A stretch of DNA of 64,000 nt. Origin: Cladochytrium replicatum (Eukaryota; Chytridiomycota; Chytridiomycetes; Cladochytriales; Cladochytriaceae). Location: assembly GCA_025526935.1 (NCBI GenBank), contig JAHLKD010000077.1:124001-188000 (forward strand), given 5' to 3'. A model generated the notes under the pieces. That model saw only the letters and a program-made list of their open reading frames with translations. It was not told the origin of the DNA and ran no database searches. The position numbers and the translations under genes are program-made. Of the stretch, positions 1-11,785 are shown in pieces. Positions within the stretch are counted from its first letter, which is position 1; the number at the start of each line of letters is the position of its first letter.

Positions 1-766
1 CATCCAAATCGTATTGAATTGAGTACCTTGAGATTCAACAACTCTGATCCCGACTTCGCCCATTCTGCCTTTCCCCCGTTCGTAATAAATTGAAGCGCAT
101 CGTTCGAAAGCCCCGGAGGAATGGCCGGTGCAACGACGGGTGTGAACAGCATCACATCAACGATCTTTGATGCCAACAGTTCCCAGCCCCCATCCTCGAG
201 CTCAAGCTTGTATGTATCTTCCAGCTTTGCCATGATCTAAAGAAATCACATCGATAAAATTCTCACCCTTGTTTATGTATCAGATTATGAATACCGGAAA
301 GGCCAGGAACAGCAAAATCTTTTGCTGTGAGACTGGGCGTGAGGCAAGCTTTAGAAGCATGATTGGGAGAGCCTTTTCACGTATTTCCGCGTCTGCTTTA
401 GAAATTCCCAGCTCTATGAAGACCAGAGCGAAATGGGCGACAAGAGCGTTGTTGGATGAGCTAGTGAACAGTTCAAGCAGCTGTTCGACGGGAAGAATCA
501 CCTGGCTCCCCTTGAGCCTCTGGGTGATATGACTGCACATTCCGATCACTTTCTGCCGAACAGCCTCGTTCGGGCTTGCCAATTTCTTCAGTACCGGAAC
601 GAGGAAGACCTTGAGCAGACCTTGCAGCTTGTCCTCTGAGGCAGCCAAGCCTAGTTTGAGTTCCACCGTTTCTAAAAGCGCAATTTCGTTCGATTCTAGT
701 TGGAATCATCTACGTATTAGCCCGGGATCACGGCGTCTTACCACACCCACCGTTCGGTTGCTGCAT
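1..766 (-). CDS. ECM29: Proteasome adaptor/scaffold protein ECM29, N-terminal part (runs off the window)
   Basis: Large HEAT-repeat protein that tethers and stabilises the 26S proteasome. Proposed exon 1 is 742-766: an ATG followed by 24 nt with a GTAAG donor. A 46-nt intron (696-741, branch-like CTAAT, acceptor CTAG) joins it in frame to an exon from 695 down to about 299. A second intron of about 59 nt (ending TTTAG near 238) leads to the exon that continues past position 1. The protein shows the family's opening signature: an ELKLGLA segment, then FLVPVLKKLASPNEAVRQKV and an LPVEQLLELF helix, and later an IPPGLSNDALQF segment. Only about 230 of the expected 1700-1900 residues are present, so the gene is cut by the window edge and not necessarily broken. 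The very short first exon is my inference from reading frame and splice signals; a start further upstream is possible. Confidence 0.82.
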
Positions 767-934
767 GTTGATGAACTACGCCACATTACGTTGCTCGTTG
801 GGGACGTGTCCACAAAAAGTAGTGTTTGGATTTGCTAATAATAAGAGTCAACCTATATTGATATAGTTGAAACACATTAGATCTCAGCAAAGGCCTGTCC
901 ATAGCAAAGCATGGCAACGAATATTATCAAACAA

Positions 935-2796
935 CTACAGTTCATCGTGTCCATCTTCGTCAGCTCGGCTCTCGGACCCTTCAGTGTCCTGGACAGTGAC
1001 GGCTTCACCGTGACTAAAGTGCAGGGGTCAGCTAAATTTACCTGTTGGGTACTTTGCCACTTACACTCCGTTCTTCTTGACAAAGTCGATGAGGGAGATG
1101 AGAGTACGGTCGCCGTCGTAGTCAACAATTTCGTTGGAGTTAGCCTTGTACAACTTCAAGGTTGGGAAACCTTCAACACGGTAAGGCGAAGATGCGGGGA
1201 GGTCGTTCTCTGTGGCATCCATCTTGGCGATAACCACGTTGCTACCCTTGAACTTTTCGCCGAGCTCATCCCAGATGGGAGCGAGCTAGAAATCACAAGC
1301 GTCAGGAAACGAACACCACAATCCTTTTAATTTCCCTTACCTTTTTGCAGTGACCACACCAAGCTGTTGATAAGATACGTCTGGTCAATATCACATTCGA
1401 AATGTTGGAAACCACAACTTACGGGCGTAGAGCTCAATGAAAACATCCTTGGTTGTGTCGAGGACAATCTGCTCGAAAGTAGATCCAACCACAACAGTAA
1501 CAGGTCCGTCATTCGACTCAGGGACGGGGGCAGACTTGAGAGAGGGCTCAAGAGTACCGTCAACGATACTCTTAACGAAGGCAGAGATGGCATCCTTGGT
1601 AATTTTCTTTGATTGGTCGAAGGGGTACTTCAAGTTCTTCTTAGCCTCCTGGACGGCGAAAGCGGGCCATTCGCTTTTAAGGTTAAGGTTGTTGCCGTGT
1701 CCACCAAACTTGTTGGCGTCGATGTACACGAAAGATACTTTTCCCTTGAATTCTGCAGCAACAGGTTCAACCTCAGCACCGAAAGTCTTCCTCTCTTCGT
1801 CGTTGGAGTAGAAGAGATATGCAATGGGAAGACCACGCTCCACGTAGTCGCCGTATGTCTCAGGGCCAATTTCATCCATAAGAGGAACGGAGTTTTCCTT
1901 TACAAAGTCGACGATTGCCTCAGCCTCGAACTTTCCTCCAAACACGTTCTTGCCCTCATCGAACTTCTTGAAGAGAACGATACCAGGAGCAGAAACCGCA
2001 TTGGAAGAGGCAACAGCATCATCCTCCGTAGCACCAAACAAGAAATCGTCGCGGTACTGGTTAGCCACTTCGTTGAAAGCTGCGAAATCGGCTCCCTCCA
2101 GCGACGGGAAGAAACCAATCACAACAACCTTGTCCGATGCGGCGAAATCTTCAACCTCGTCAGCGCTAAGAACTGAAACAGCTGGAAGGGCTTGTCTAAG
2201 AAGCACTCAGTGAGCGTCTGAAGTGTTGTAACGTGGCAATGGCCTTACTTCTTCATGTAGCTGACAATGCTGTCAGCCTTGCGGGCACCCTTGTAATCAG
2301 AGGGCTTTCCATCGCGGAAAACCTTCAGAGTTGGGTAGCCACGAACTTCCAACTGCTCACAAACTTCAGTCTCGACCGTGCAGTCAACCTTTGCAATTGG
2401 AATTTTGTCCTTGAGCTCGGTTGCAGCGACTTCGTACTCAGGTGCGAGTGCTACACAATTTTTTAGTAAAAAATTTGAATTCAATCAACAACAGCCCATC
2501 GGAATCCCAACCTTTGCTGCAAGAAGCGACATCGATCAAAAACTAAAATTTTGAAATATTACATCCCATTACTTACCAGTGACCGCACCACGGGGCGAAG
2601 AACTCGATCAAAGAAAGCTTCTCATCTTCGACAAACTTGGAGAAAGTGTCTGAAATGCGTGTATGTTAAGAAGGGAGAGTAACGAATTAACAAATATGGA
2701 ACCACCTTTTGTCAGCGAGACGACATCAGACTTAGTGTCTGTGGCAGCTGTGGCTCCGAGTAGAGCGAAAGCGGCAAGGAAAGCAGCAACGCGCAT
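935..2796 (-). CDS. PDI1: Protein disulfide isomerase, ER lumen, HDEL-terminated
   Basis: Thiol-disulfide oxidoreductase that forms and isomerises disulfides in the ER lumen. The proposed eight exons are 2706-2796, 2577-2649, 2512-2516, 2249-2450, 1423-2195, 1341-1363, 1065-1285 and 935-1013. They sum to 1467 nt (488 aa plus stop), the usual PDI length. Order: signal peptide (MRVAAFLAAFALLGATA), thioredoxin a domain with APWCGHCKALAPEYE, redox-inactive b and b' domains, a' domain with YAPWCGHCKKLAP, acidic tail and C-terminal HDEL. Both CGHC active sites lie at or in tiny exons (5 nt and 23 nt), and the introns cut at the same place after CGHCK in each domain. Without the 5-nt exon the a-domain frame is lost. 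The gene is divergent from the androglobin-like gene. The start is the only ATG that gives a signal peptide. Confidence 0.95.
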
Positions 2797-2998
2797 GGTG
2801 ATCAACAAACGATAGTTCCAGGTGTCAATATGAGGGCGGCGACCTTCTTGCGAACTTCTTGCGGATATACGATCCACACACGGCACGCTTCCACTTGCGG
2901 GGGCCAAGCCTTAAGTAGTGGGGAGTGCTGCGCCATCACGGAGTTGGGTGCTCGTGATTGGCTGCAGCATCGACGCGTTGCAAATGCGGACGTAGCGG
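2797..2998. promoter_or_regulatory. Divergent promoter region between PDI and the androglobin-like gene
   Basis: These 202 bp separate two start codons pointing away from each other, so both promoters must lie here or overlap the genes. An inverted CCAAT pentamer (ATTGG at 2957-2961) is present. No convincing TATA box is seen. An unfolded-protein-response element would be expected for PDI, but I could not identify one. Confidence 0.5.
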
Positions 2999-5900
2999 AT
3001 GAAGAAGGCTGTTTCAAATTCAAAAGACAGACTGGCGAAGTCAGGAAGCACTAAGAAACGCACACCCTCGGGTGGCGTGCCAAACTCAGGAGCAACTGGA
3101 CAGCAGCGTGATCGGGATCAAGATCCCTTTGGACGCGGTTTCCCCGAGGGGGGTGAACGAGATCAAGTCTGGGATCCGTTGGACCTGCCTGTTGTCATAT
3201 GGCCGGAATGGTCTGACCCTGAAATTACCGCCGAAAAGTGGGCAACAAAACACGTATTTGAAGATCCTGATTTCGGAGGAACAGGCGGTCTAAGTGCACC
3301 TGGACCTGCAGTTGAGAAAGGGCTTTCTCAAACTGCTGTCTCTGGTCAAAACAATGGGCAGGGAGGTGCAAATATTATCAGCGTCGGTGCCATCCTTCCA
3401 CGATCCCTCAGAGGATCCCTGGAATCAGTCAAACGGCCCATAGAGTTCTGTGTTCAGGACGGACAAACGCCAGTTTGCATCACAAACTCTTCCATTCTTG
3501 ATGACTCATTTCATTCCCAATCCCCCGCATCTACTGGATGTTTCACACGAGGAGGAACAATGGGAGGCCTTCCTCGTGTGGGAAGTACATTGGTGAAACC
3601 TGGAGACAACGAGTTCGGGGGGGCAGCTGGTGGACAGTCTTTCCTTGATCTACGTGCTGATCCTATAGCAGAAACTGCACAGCCAGCAAGTGTAACCGCG
3701 GAGACTGCAAACCCATTCCCGGCACAAAGCTCTTCAGAGGATGGCAGTGATATATTGGGTCAAACAAACTCCGCCGATTCCCGCGCGCCTACAGCCGAAG
3801 ATTCCAGTCAAGCCTTCCCAAATATACCCTCGATTGCGGATCCCGTTTTAGACGAGCACAAACCAGATGTCCATTCACCAAAGACTTCAAGCGTGCTTCA
3901 GTCAGCCGGAGCAGACGAAGAGGGCAACTTGTCTGGAACATCGAAGCTCTTCCAAGCAAATAAACATCTTCTGGGCTCGGACTTGATGCGTATGATGCTC
4001 ACATATTTCCATTTCCACTATGAGCAATCCAAAGCTGCAAGGGCTGCAAATGTCCCGGATGAGTTTTCCTTGTGGGATCACATATATCCAAAGGGAAAGG
4101 ACGGAATGCCTAGCTATAATCCATCTGGAAAATATTGTGTTAAGCTGTTTTGGCTGGGAGCGTGGAGAAAAATCATGGTGGACGATCGCATTCCACTGGA
4201 TTTAGAAGGACGCCCTTTGGTTATTTCTTCGCCCACCAACCATGAGCTTTGGCCAATGATCTTGAGCAAAGCAGTCATGAAAGTTGCAGCTATGAGGTAA
4301 ATAACTGTCTTTAACGGGTATATTAACCAACTACAATTGAATCAGCTTCAAAGATATTGACGGAGTTTGCGAGATCGGAGACTTTGACGTTTTTCATTGT
4401 TTGACTGGGTGGATCGTCGAAAGGTTCTCACTTCGATCTCAAAAACTCAGTCAGAAATTGTGGGCCCACATTTCTTCACTTAATCTGCGGTCCTCTTCGT
4501 TGCAAGGTTATTTCAGTCGTGCTTGTTTCTTCCCAATACTGATGGGCTAGTGCAGTCAGCCACGGAACAGCAAATACTGGCTCTCTCGGTACAGCAGACC
4601 GTTCGATGCTGGCATCTGCCAGTGGTAGATCGAGATCCATGCTCCCTACATGCGCGGTTTTCGCCTACCGGGATGGAGAAGTAGTTGTGTTCCTTTATCG
4701 CAAAAAAAGCATTAGTAACAGTTTCTCCTAGGATATTTTGGACAAGATCGATTTAGCCTTGCTTCCCTTTATCTTTCGAATTACAGATACTAGAGAGTCC
4801 GTTATTGCTCCCGGTGGCTCCACGAAAGATGTTGACCTTACGACAACGTTGCGTCTTTTGAGAATACGAAGCTACTTTTCTTGCGGGTGAGCAAATCCAA
4901 TTGTGGACTTGTACTGGTTGGTGCTGATTGTTTCAAGGACTATACGATCACGAAAATCAGACTTTCGAGGGAGAGGGATGGAGGACACACTCCAAAGTCC
5001 TACACATCATGAGGCTCCAGCAGACATGATGGAGACATGGCTGCAGTTTCAGGAATTTGTTAAAACATTTCGGTTAGTCAACTAAAACGTACAGCATTCG
5101 GTTATTGTTGACCTCAAACAGTCTTATAACAATCTTTTATCATCCATCTGTTTTCAAATTCTCAAAAACCATTCAGCATATCAATGATTTGCAAAAGTTT
5201 GGCGAATCTATCAGAATCCCTCCTGTGCTATGTAAGAAATTTTTTTAGCTCGCTTCGAAAACCCCATATTGATCTCTCACAGATCTTTCTGACCCTACGA
5301 AGGAAGCAGAAGTTCTTATATCGGTTTCCACATTTGGCAAAGTAAGAAACGAACTATCCCCACAAGGGACGTCGCTTCTTGTTGAAAAGTGGGCTTGGCG
5401 AGCCCAATATCCCTCTACCCCATTGATTCGGATGGCTACCAACGCTTCTTCGGCTACATGCCTCCGAATACCTCCCGGGTAGGACCTCCGTAGTTCTTCG
5501 TTTGGACAAACTGATTGTTGGCATAGAAAGGATGCCTTCAGGTTCATTGTTGACTCGCCATGCTCGTTTTATATCTCAGTGTATTCAAAAGAGGATTTCA
5601 TGCTCGAAGATGAAGCAAAGTATGCCACTGATCGTTTAGGATTGATAGTTCGAGAGTTCGACGACACTTTCCCAGCACAGCCCGCCTCTTCTTGGTTCAT
5701 TCTATTCAAGTTAGTGAAGTAGTTCATGAGGTTTCATAGTTTTGATTCAGTTACTCAGGTATATATTGACGTTTAATGAGCCAACGTACCTTGCTGCAAA
5801 CGTGTATACCGTGGAAGCTCTCGCCCAGAGCACATGCTGCAGAGCTTTCGACAACGATACGAACATTGAAGTACCTCAAGTGTTCTTCGTTTTACGCCCG

Positions 5901-7645
5901 CGGGTCTATGTCCCAAACAAGGTGAGGAACATGCCTATGAGCTTCTAGCACGCTGAACGACCGGCAGAGTGGATATGTTTTCATAGCTGACTGCAAAACA
6001 TTGATGGCCCGGGGACCTGGGAAATGGAAGCTGCGACTAATCGCTGAGCCAAATCGGAGCTTTTCAGTTGCGCAAACCCCGACAACTTCCATTCCGTTCG
6101 AAATCAGCCCGACAAAGTCGGTTCTACACGACTTTGAAGACACTTATTTTCCAAACAAACATAATATCTTGTTCAGGTAAGAATTCGCTGATCGCCTGCG
6201 CACTGTGAAAACATGCAAGTTCTACAGATATGTTATAAAGATCAAGGAAGGGCAAGAATGCTGCTTGTCAGTCCATGTTGTGTTCTCTTATGCCGCAGCT
6301 TCCGTCAAGCTTCAAATTCTGGACAACAACATCGAATTGGTCAGCTCAAAAGGGAAGGCGGTCTCTACTATTCATGCGTTTACAATCAAGTCATCAAGTG
6401 AGCCACCCCCGGTGTCTCCAGATCCTAAGAGCCCAATCCCGCCAATGGTAGATCGTAATAAAGACATTCTTCTAATATCTGACTCTGTTTCAGCACAAGT
6501 ACATTGTTCAAGGTTCAGTCGACCAGTTCGAACTCTCAAAAATGACTGCAAGTGTTGTCAACAATCCTGAGCAGATCCGTCCAGCCTCAACACGGGGTAC
6601 AAACAAACAGGTTTCGTCGGCAAGAAAGAAAAAGAGTACAACTAGCGCAGGAACTACTCCAAGTGCAGCTCAAACGGTCAGTACAATACAAGTATCGGGA
6701 GCAGGCGGACTGCAGCAGGTACGTACACAAGGTTATGAAACATATGTGCAGACTGTAACTTTCCCTTAGGACGAAAGGACTGGCAATGAGCCAACGTGGA
6801 AGTTGAGAATAGTGTCCAACGACACAAGTGGAATTACAGTTTTCAAAGATACTGAGAAGGAGGACCGTCACAAGGCCATAAAGGACTCATGGGAGCAAGC
6901 CCAACCGGGCAGAGCCTTACGTGCCCGAGATCTACGTGAAGCATACGCAAAAAGCGCCGAGTCTGGAAGCGTGCGCCCAATAACAATTCCCGGTCCATCT
7001 GGCCAGATGTGTAAAGCCTGGACTATCATCAATAACGGGAGGCAAGACGCCCAGAACGGCGCAGTTGACAGGGAAGCTCCTGAAGAAAGCTCACCTGTTG
7101 CCAAGGTTTCAGAGTTTATTTTCTCAGCCATCAGTGAAGAACAGATGCAGAAAGCAATGATCAATGACAGCGCTACATTACAGCTCCAGCCATTGTTATA
7201 CGAGCCAGTGCGCGGACAGATTCCGGCTCCCGAGCCTTCATCAATTACAGCCTTGTTTCCGGTTGATAGTTCCCCAATGGTTTTAACTGAGCAGGCGATC
7301 AGTGAGCGACAAGCAGAGGATGATGGAGTAATAGCAAAATTCGATATTGCATATGAGCAGTTGAAGTCAAAGAGAGCCCACAACAAAGAGGGCCGTCAAA
7401 ATGGTCGAACAAACCTTCTTGAGAGAGTAGAAGACAAGCTCCGCGAAGTTGAAAAGTACAAAGAGGAAGACATGTCAAGACGGGAGGCATATCGGCAGCG
7501 GATCATCAGAGAAATCGAAGAGGCTAATCAGAGAAAAACTGCCTTGGAGCTTGCGAAAGCGGCAGAGCTCGCGGATAAGGAAGGAATTGTGGATGACCCG
7601 GCCGACAAGGACAAGACTAAAAAGAAAGGTGCAATCAAGAAATAA
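2999..7645 (+). CDS. ADGB: Androglobin-like calpain-related protein, apparently without the globin domain
   Basis: Multi-exon gene. Exon 1 is 2999-4296, with a GTAAAT donor; exon 2 starts at 4346 with SFKDIDGVCEIGDFDVFHCL; the last exon runs from about 6771 to TAA at 7643-7645. The first 120 residues contain the WPEWSDPEITAEKW opening typical of androglobins. A degenerate calpain-like segment follows (GKYCVKLFWLGAWRKIMVDD, then a SSPTNHELWPMILSKA segment). Next come WLQFQEFVKTF, beta-rich modules (LRIPPG then AFRFIVDSPCSFYISVYS; later VPQVFFVLRPRVY) and KLRLIAEPNRSF. The C-terminal exon carries TWKLRIVSNDTSG, AWEQAQPGRA-like residues and a long charged coiled coil. In vertebrate androglobin a permuted globin lies between the two beta-rich modules; here only a few tens of residues fit between about 5700 and 5900. 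Middle exons are short and I did not resolve every junction. Family role: cilia/flagella and spermatogenesis in animals. Confidence 0.75.
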
Positions 7646-7698
7646 GTTGTTTGTCATTATTGGGTTTTGGCAGTTCAAAATAATACAGCTGGTCGATG

Positions 7699-9064
7699 TT
7701 ACTGTTTCTCTTCTGAACGTCTTTTCTGTTGTGCAGCCTGATCTATTGACCAAATCAGATACAGAGCAAAGTTATTCTATTTTCGAACTTACCATGAATT
7801 GCCTTAAGAAAGCCACGGACACTTGCAATCGGAGGTAAGCCTATGCTTCTGGCTTAAGATAAGCGCGAGATAATCCAGAACAGCTCACCAAGCTGGGCCA
7901 GCAGGGGATTCAATTGACCAGTGCGAAACGCCGATCCAAGTGATTGCAAAGATTGGGCAAACTGAGGGGAGCACACAACATCCTAAAGGAGTGTCAAACA
8001 TCATACGTTAATGAATTACTTGACTCACCAAAATCTCTTCCGGAGTGTGAGGTGCACCGTCAGGCAAGTTCTGGTAGAGATGCGCCCAAATCAGAACCAA
8101 AGCATGCTTCCGGAAGGAAAGAGGACGTACCTTCCAGGTCTGCTGTATTTTGTAAGAGTGGCATTACTGCTTCTGGAGTAATGACTTCTGTAAGCTTTAG
8201 ATCTTGTTTAGGATCAGTACATGATTTAGCCTTTCAATGAGATGATACCATTCTTTCCTTCCAAAGCTGAAACTAACAGAATCGAGCATTAAACTATCAC
8301 AGGATAAGGAAACTTCTACCTTGACCAGTCGCTTGCGCAAAAATTTCCCGCAGCTGCTGCAACCTTGCTGGATCGACGGTTCGAGTTGCTTCCGTATCTC
8401 TGAAAATGAAAATCATGATGAAATGCCTATAAAAAGAACAGGCGATAGCTTACACTGGAATATGCACACCTAGATCCATTGGAACAGGATCTTCGTGCAC
8501 GGCTGGACCTCCAATAGGGGACAAAGGTGCAGTGGGATCTTTTAATAAGGATTCACCTCAAAACAACGTGAGATTCTGCAACGCAACGCCCCGTCGGCAT
8601 TACCCGCTCAACCAACTCGCCATCCTCTTGGGCATTGGACTCTGTGAAACATGAATAATGCGCACAATAGAAAGCGAATTGCCTACCTTGGAGCCAGAAG
8701 AAGTTCTTTTGCCCGGTAGTTTTAAATTTCAATACATATACCCGAGCGGTGGGAGGACCAGCGATTTTCAACTCAGCCTCGTCCGGAAAGATAATAAGGT
8801 CAAGATCGATCGATCCAGTTTGACGATTCTAAGCTCCACTTAATGAGTTCCAGTGAGAAAACGATACATGGAGTGTACCGTCCAAAGGAAATGAAAAAGG
8901 CCATCCTGCCTTCTTGGTAAGACATGCTCTTGTGTTCATTTGGTGGTGATAAATACCTCGGTAATTCCGAGTGAGATCACTCCTTTATCATTGTTTGGGG
9001 TCACTCTTCCGTCGGCAAAGTTGCATGTTCCTGCTCGAAAATGGAAGCTGTGCTCCTCACCCAT
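7699..9064 (-). CDS. RPN13: Proteasomal ubiquitin receptor RPN13 (ADRM1)
   Basis: Ubiquitin receptor of the 19S regulatory particle, which also docks a UCH37-type deubiquitinase where present. ATG at 9062-9064 opens exon 8957-9064, whose product starts MGEEHSFHFRAGTCNF and matches the start of the Pru domain (FKAGK-like). The Pru core follows: DLDLIIFPDEAELKIAG, then ARVYVLKFKTTGQKNFFWLQ. The C-terminal DEUBAD half is in separate exons: ARLQQLREIFAQATGQ, TPEAVMPLLQNTADLE, LPDGAPHTPEEIL, FAQSLQSLGSAFRTGQLNPL and LPPIASVRGFLKAIH. The last exon, 7699-7742, ends in a charged tail (KRRSEEKQ) and TAA. Introns are 44-60 nt. One junction near 8835-8870 is uncertain and appears to remove part of the usual HFCWKDR strand. 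Convergent with the androglobin-like gene, 53 bp apart. Confidence 0.88.
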
Positions 9065-9163
9065 CTGAGTTTTTAAGCAATCCCAATTAGGAAAGAACAG
9101 TACGCAGCTCAGACATGGAAAGGCCTATTTACACTCAAAAAGAAACTGAGAGAGCTAGGCTAA

Positions 9164-9391
9164 CAACGTTATAACCTTAGCCCAACAAATGTTTTTAATT
9201 GAAACAACAAATAATAGCTGGGAAAGTTGTTGCTTTATTATTGGCTCAAGGCAAGTAGTGTATGTTAATTTTAAACCTCAGTGGTAGTTGCCATGTTTTG
9301 GATTTGTTAGGTTGATAACATTGTCGCTACAACGTTCTCAGCTATTCTTGTGTCAATTACATAACGTTGATGGGCTAACGTTATAATGTTG
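9164..9391. mobile_element. MITE-like element with 25-bp terminal inverted repeats
   Basis: Positions 9164-9188 and the reverse complement of 9367-9391 match at 22 of 25 bases (CAACrTTATAACsTTAGCCC core). The 228-bp body is AT-rich with no ORF. The right repeat is followed by a second copy of GTTGATGGGCTAAC, so the exact right end is uncertain. No perfect target-site duplication is visible. Size, AT-richness and inverted ends suit a non-autonomous DNA transposon of unknown superfamily. Confidence 0.6.
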
Positions 9392-9654
9392 ATGGGCTAA
9401 CATTGCCCACCAATCATGGTATCAGGTCCACAATGTGACAGGTGAGATCCATACTCTCAGTTTGTGAAGACTGCTGTATGCGCTTGTTAACAAACTTGTG
9501 CACCTCACTGAGTACTGTGTACTGAGCAATAAATTCAACTGTAGTCTGTTCTTACTATCCGGTAAGACCTGGCCAAGGGATGTGATGGTTTAAGCTCGGT
9601 GCACTCATTTCCATGCACTACCACTTTGAAAGGAAATCATACACATACAGATAA

Positions 9655-10126
9655 TTGGTAGAAAATATGAGCCAACAAAATCCTTTGCTCCAAACTAGTA
9701 AGGGAAAGGGTTTTCATCATGGGACGTCAAGCAAATCTTGGACCTGGAAGAGTCGAGGCCTATTGGGGCATTCCAGTGGGATAACTTGGCAGTGCAATAC
9801 AACGCCCCTGCTAAAGACAGAGCATTCCGCCGATCAGCTGAAGCGCAAGTTTTATTCACTCAAGAACACTTGGAACTAGTATGGCATTTTGGGACTAGTT
9901 TCATATAACCTTGAATTCTCTTTGGTTGTTTTGGGTGTTAATATTGTATATTAGGGGATCCCACTATTCCTCCTGATGTTCGACTGCCCGGACAGGCCCT
10001 CGACACTCTTCTGACAGGCGGCGTTAGATCTGCACTACAAAGTGAAAAGCGGAAAGGGGAAAACGGGGAGTCCAATTTGTTTTGGAGACAAACATGCAAT
10101 TATCACATGTCTACTACATTTCTACT
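9655..10126 (+). pseudogene. Frameshifted Myb/SANT-like (DUF6818-type) gene remnant
   Basis: One frame reads a SANT-like helix set (KGFSSWDVKQILDLEESRPI, then GAFQWDNLAVQYNAP). A neighbouring frame continues with RSADQLKRKFYSLKNT. After a plausible 75-nt intron ending ATATTAG at about 9954, a third frame gives GDPTIPPDVRLPG. Taken together these recall the R-S-A-E-x-L-K-R-K-F and G-D-P-x-x-P-P-x-V-R signature of DUF6818-type Myb-like proteins, which are often transposon-associated in oomycetes and other eukaryotes. The reading frame is broken at least once (about 9835) and stops follow. The stretch 10127-10870 that comes next holds only short ORFs I cannot assign. Confidence 0.45.
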
Positions 10127-10879
10127 TCTCCCAGAGAGACACTAAGACGCTCCAGCTGATGTTTGGAATACTGCCGGTTACGTTTTGTGAACCATGCGCA
10201 GGGCAGAACGATGCCTCTTTCGAGCCTTGCTTGATATCCCTGCTGCAGCAGTTTCATGGCCAACTCATGAACAACAGAGGGAATGGGCACGGCTGGTGCA
10301 ACAGAGGGAGCAAATGTGTTTTTGGAAAGAACTGCAACGTACAAGACCAACTCTAGCTGACAAGCAAAATGCATATTACAACAGTTGGCTCCATAGTGTC
10401 AAAGTAGCCGGCACATTCTGTGCTTTTTCAGAAAATTCGAGTTGTTCAAATAATTTAAACAACCTCTTAGGTTGAAATTAGTCAAGCATACTTCGATTAA
10501 GGTCTAATATTCAACCTGTGTTAACGCGTTGATGGACAAATTATTGATTTTGGTGCTTTTCGAAAGGGAGTCTGATGATCCGAATCCACATGACTTTGAA
10601 TGTGCTTGCAAGGCATTTAAAGACGCTCCCTATTGGCTGGAGAAGTCCAGTGAGCTCGACTGAAAGTGATTGATCCTTGAAATCTGATGCTACGATAGAC
10701 CTAAGTGTGGAGACACACTTTCGGGTCCCGTGCAAATGTGGGTCAATATTACTATTGCATCCAGTCAGATCTCAAATTTTAGATGTTGCAGAGTGCCATT
10801 ACTTCCTTCAAAAGATCTATAAGGAATACACATGAGTTAAAGCAAGCAAAGGAGACTATGGCGGAGCGGAGCTGTCCTG

Positions 10880-11310
10880 GTAAGAATTTTAGACCTATTG
10901 ATCCAGTGTGAAGAGATGATATCATCGACATGAACTGTCACATGTTCTCTTACTCCATGTTTACCAGGAATCCTTCCCCAAATATGACAGACGTCTGACA
11001 AATCTTGAACGAAATCATGCTATTTTTCCATAAAGTGATATACCATTCTCAGGCACTTGATGCAAACCATACAAGCTCTTGATTAGTTTACAAACAATCT
11101 CTTGGAGTTGTTCGTTAAACTTCTCGAACCCATGGGGCATTTCAAGATAGTTTGTTTCTCAAAGTGTACCGTCAAGAAAGCTCCTTTGACATCATACTGA
11201 TGTATGTACAACATAACCACGTTGATAATGCAATAAACATATGGATAGAAGTGGTCTTTGTTACTGGAGAATAGACTTCATTGAATTCCTCACCTTCGAT
11301 CTCGAAAACA
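10880..11310 (-). pseudogene. Decayed Ty1/copia reverse transcriptase fragment
   Basis: Reading minus-strand from about 11310 downward and crossing frames, the hallmarks of copia RT appear in order: IEGEEFNEVYSPVTKTTSI, YDVKGAFL (family usually QxDVKxAFL), LQEIVCKLIKSLYGLHQ, and VTVHVDDIISSHW (family YVDD; here HVDD). Frameshifts and stops separate the blocks, so no functional protein is made. No LTR is visible on either side. 11311-11785 contains nothing I can support beyond the 3' flank of the phosphatase gene. Confidence 0.7.
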
Positions 11311-11785
11311 ACCCTATCTCCGAGCACGAAAACGTGAACCTGGTGCAGGTCACAAGCAGTATCAGCCTGAAGCCCGTTGGAGTGGGATTTACGAAGCTAC
11401 AAACACCAACATCCTCAGCGTTGCCCAGTACTGCTCGGTCACGGGAACGGGTTGGTAGAAATGTAAACTAGTGTATTCCTGTTATTTTGAAACACAGAAG
11501 TGATATAAATACATCCCTGGCGTTGTGGTAGGTGGAAGATCTGTCGTTGGAGCATTTCGTTAATCAGTATGCGGCCCAAAGTTCGGAAGTTTAGCAACGA
11601 ACACCTGACACAGGACTTTTCTACACTCTTGGCAAATTCGATCCGCTGAAGCATGTTCTGCGAATAAGCAAATAAGCATCTGGTACATGCAGCGCCACCA
11701 CCAACAGTCCCCCTCAGAGAAATGAGCAGAAAGGACAGTATATTGCAATAAAATGAGGGAAAGATCGTTACGTGGAATAAACTGC

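Noticed and set aside
9417-9425. TGGTATCAG, the usual copia primer-binding-site start, as evidence for an LTR
   Set aside because: No paired LTR or polypurine tract flanks it, and the nearby copia RT lies on the opposite strand; a nine-base match is weak.
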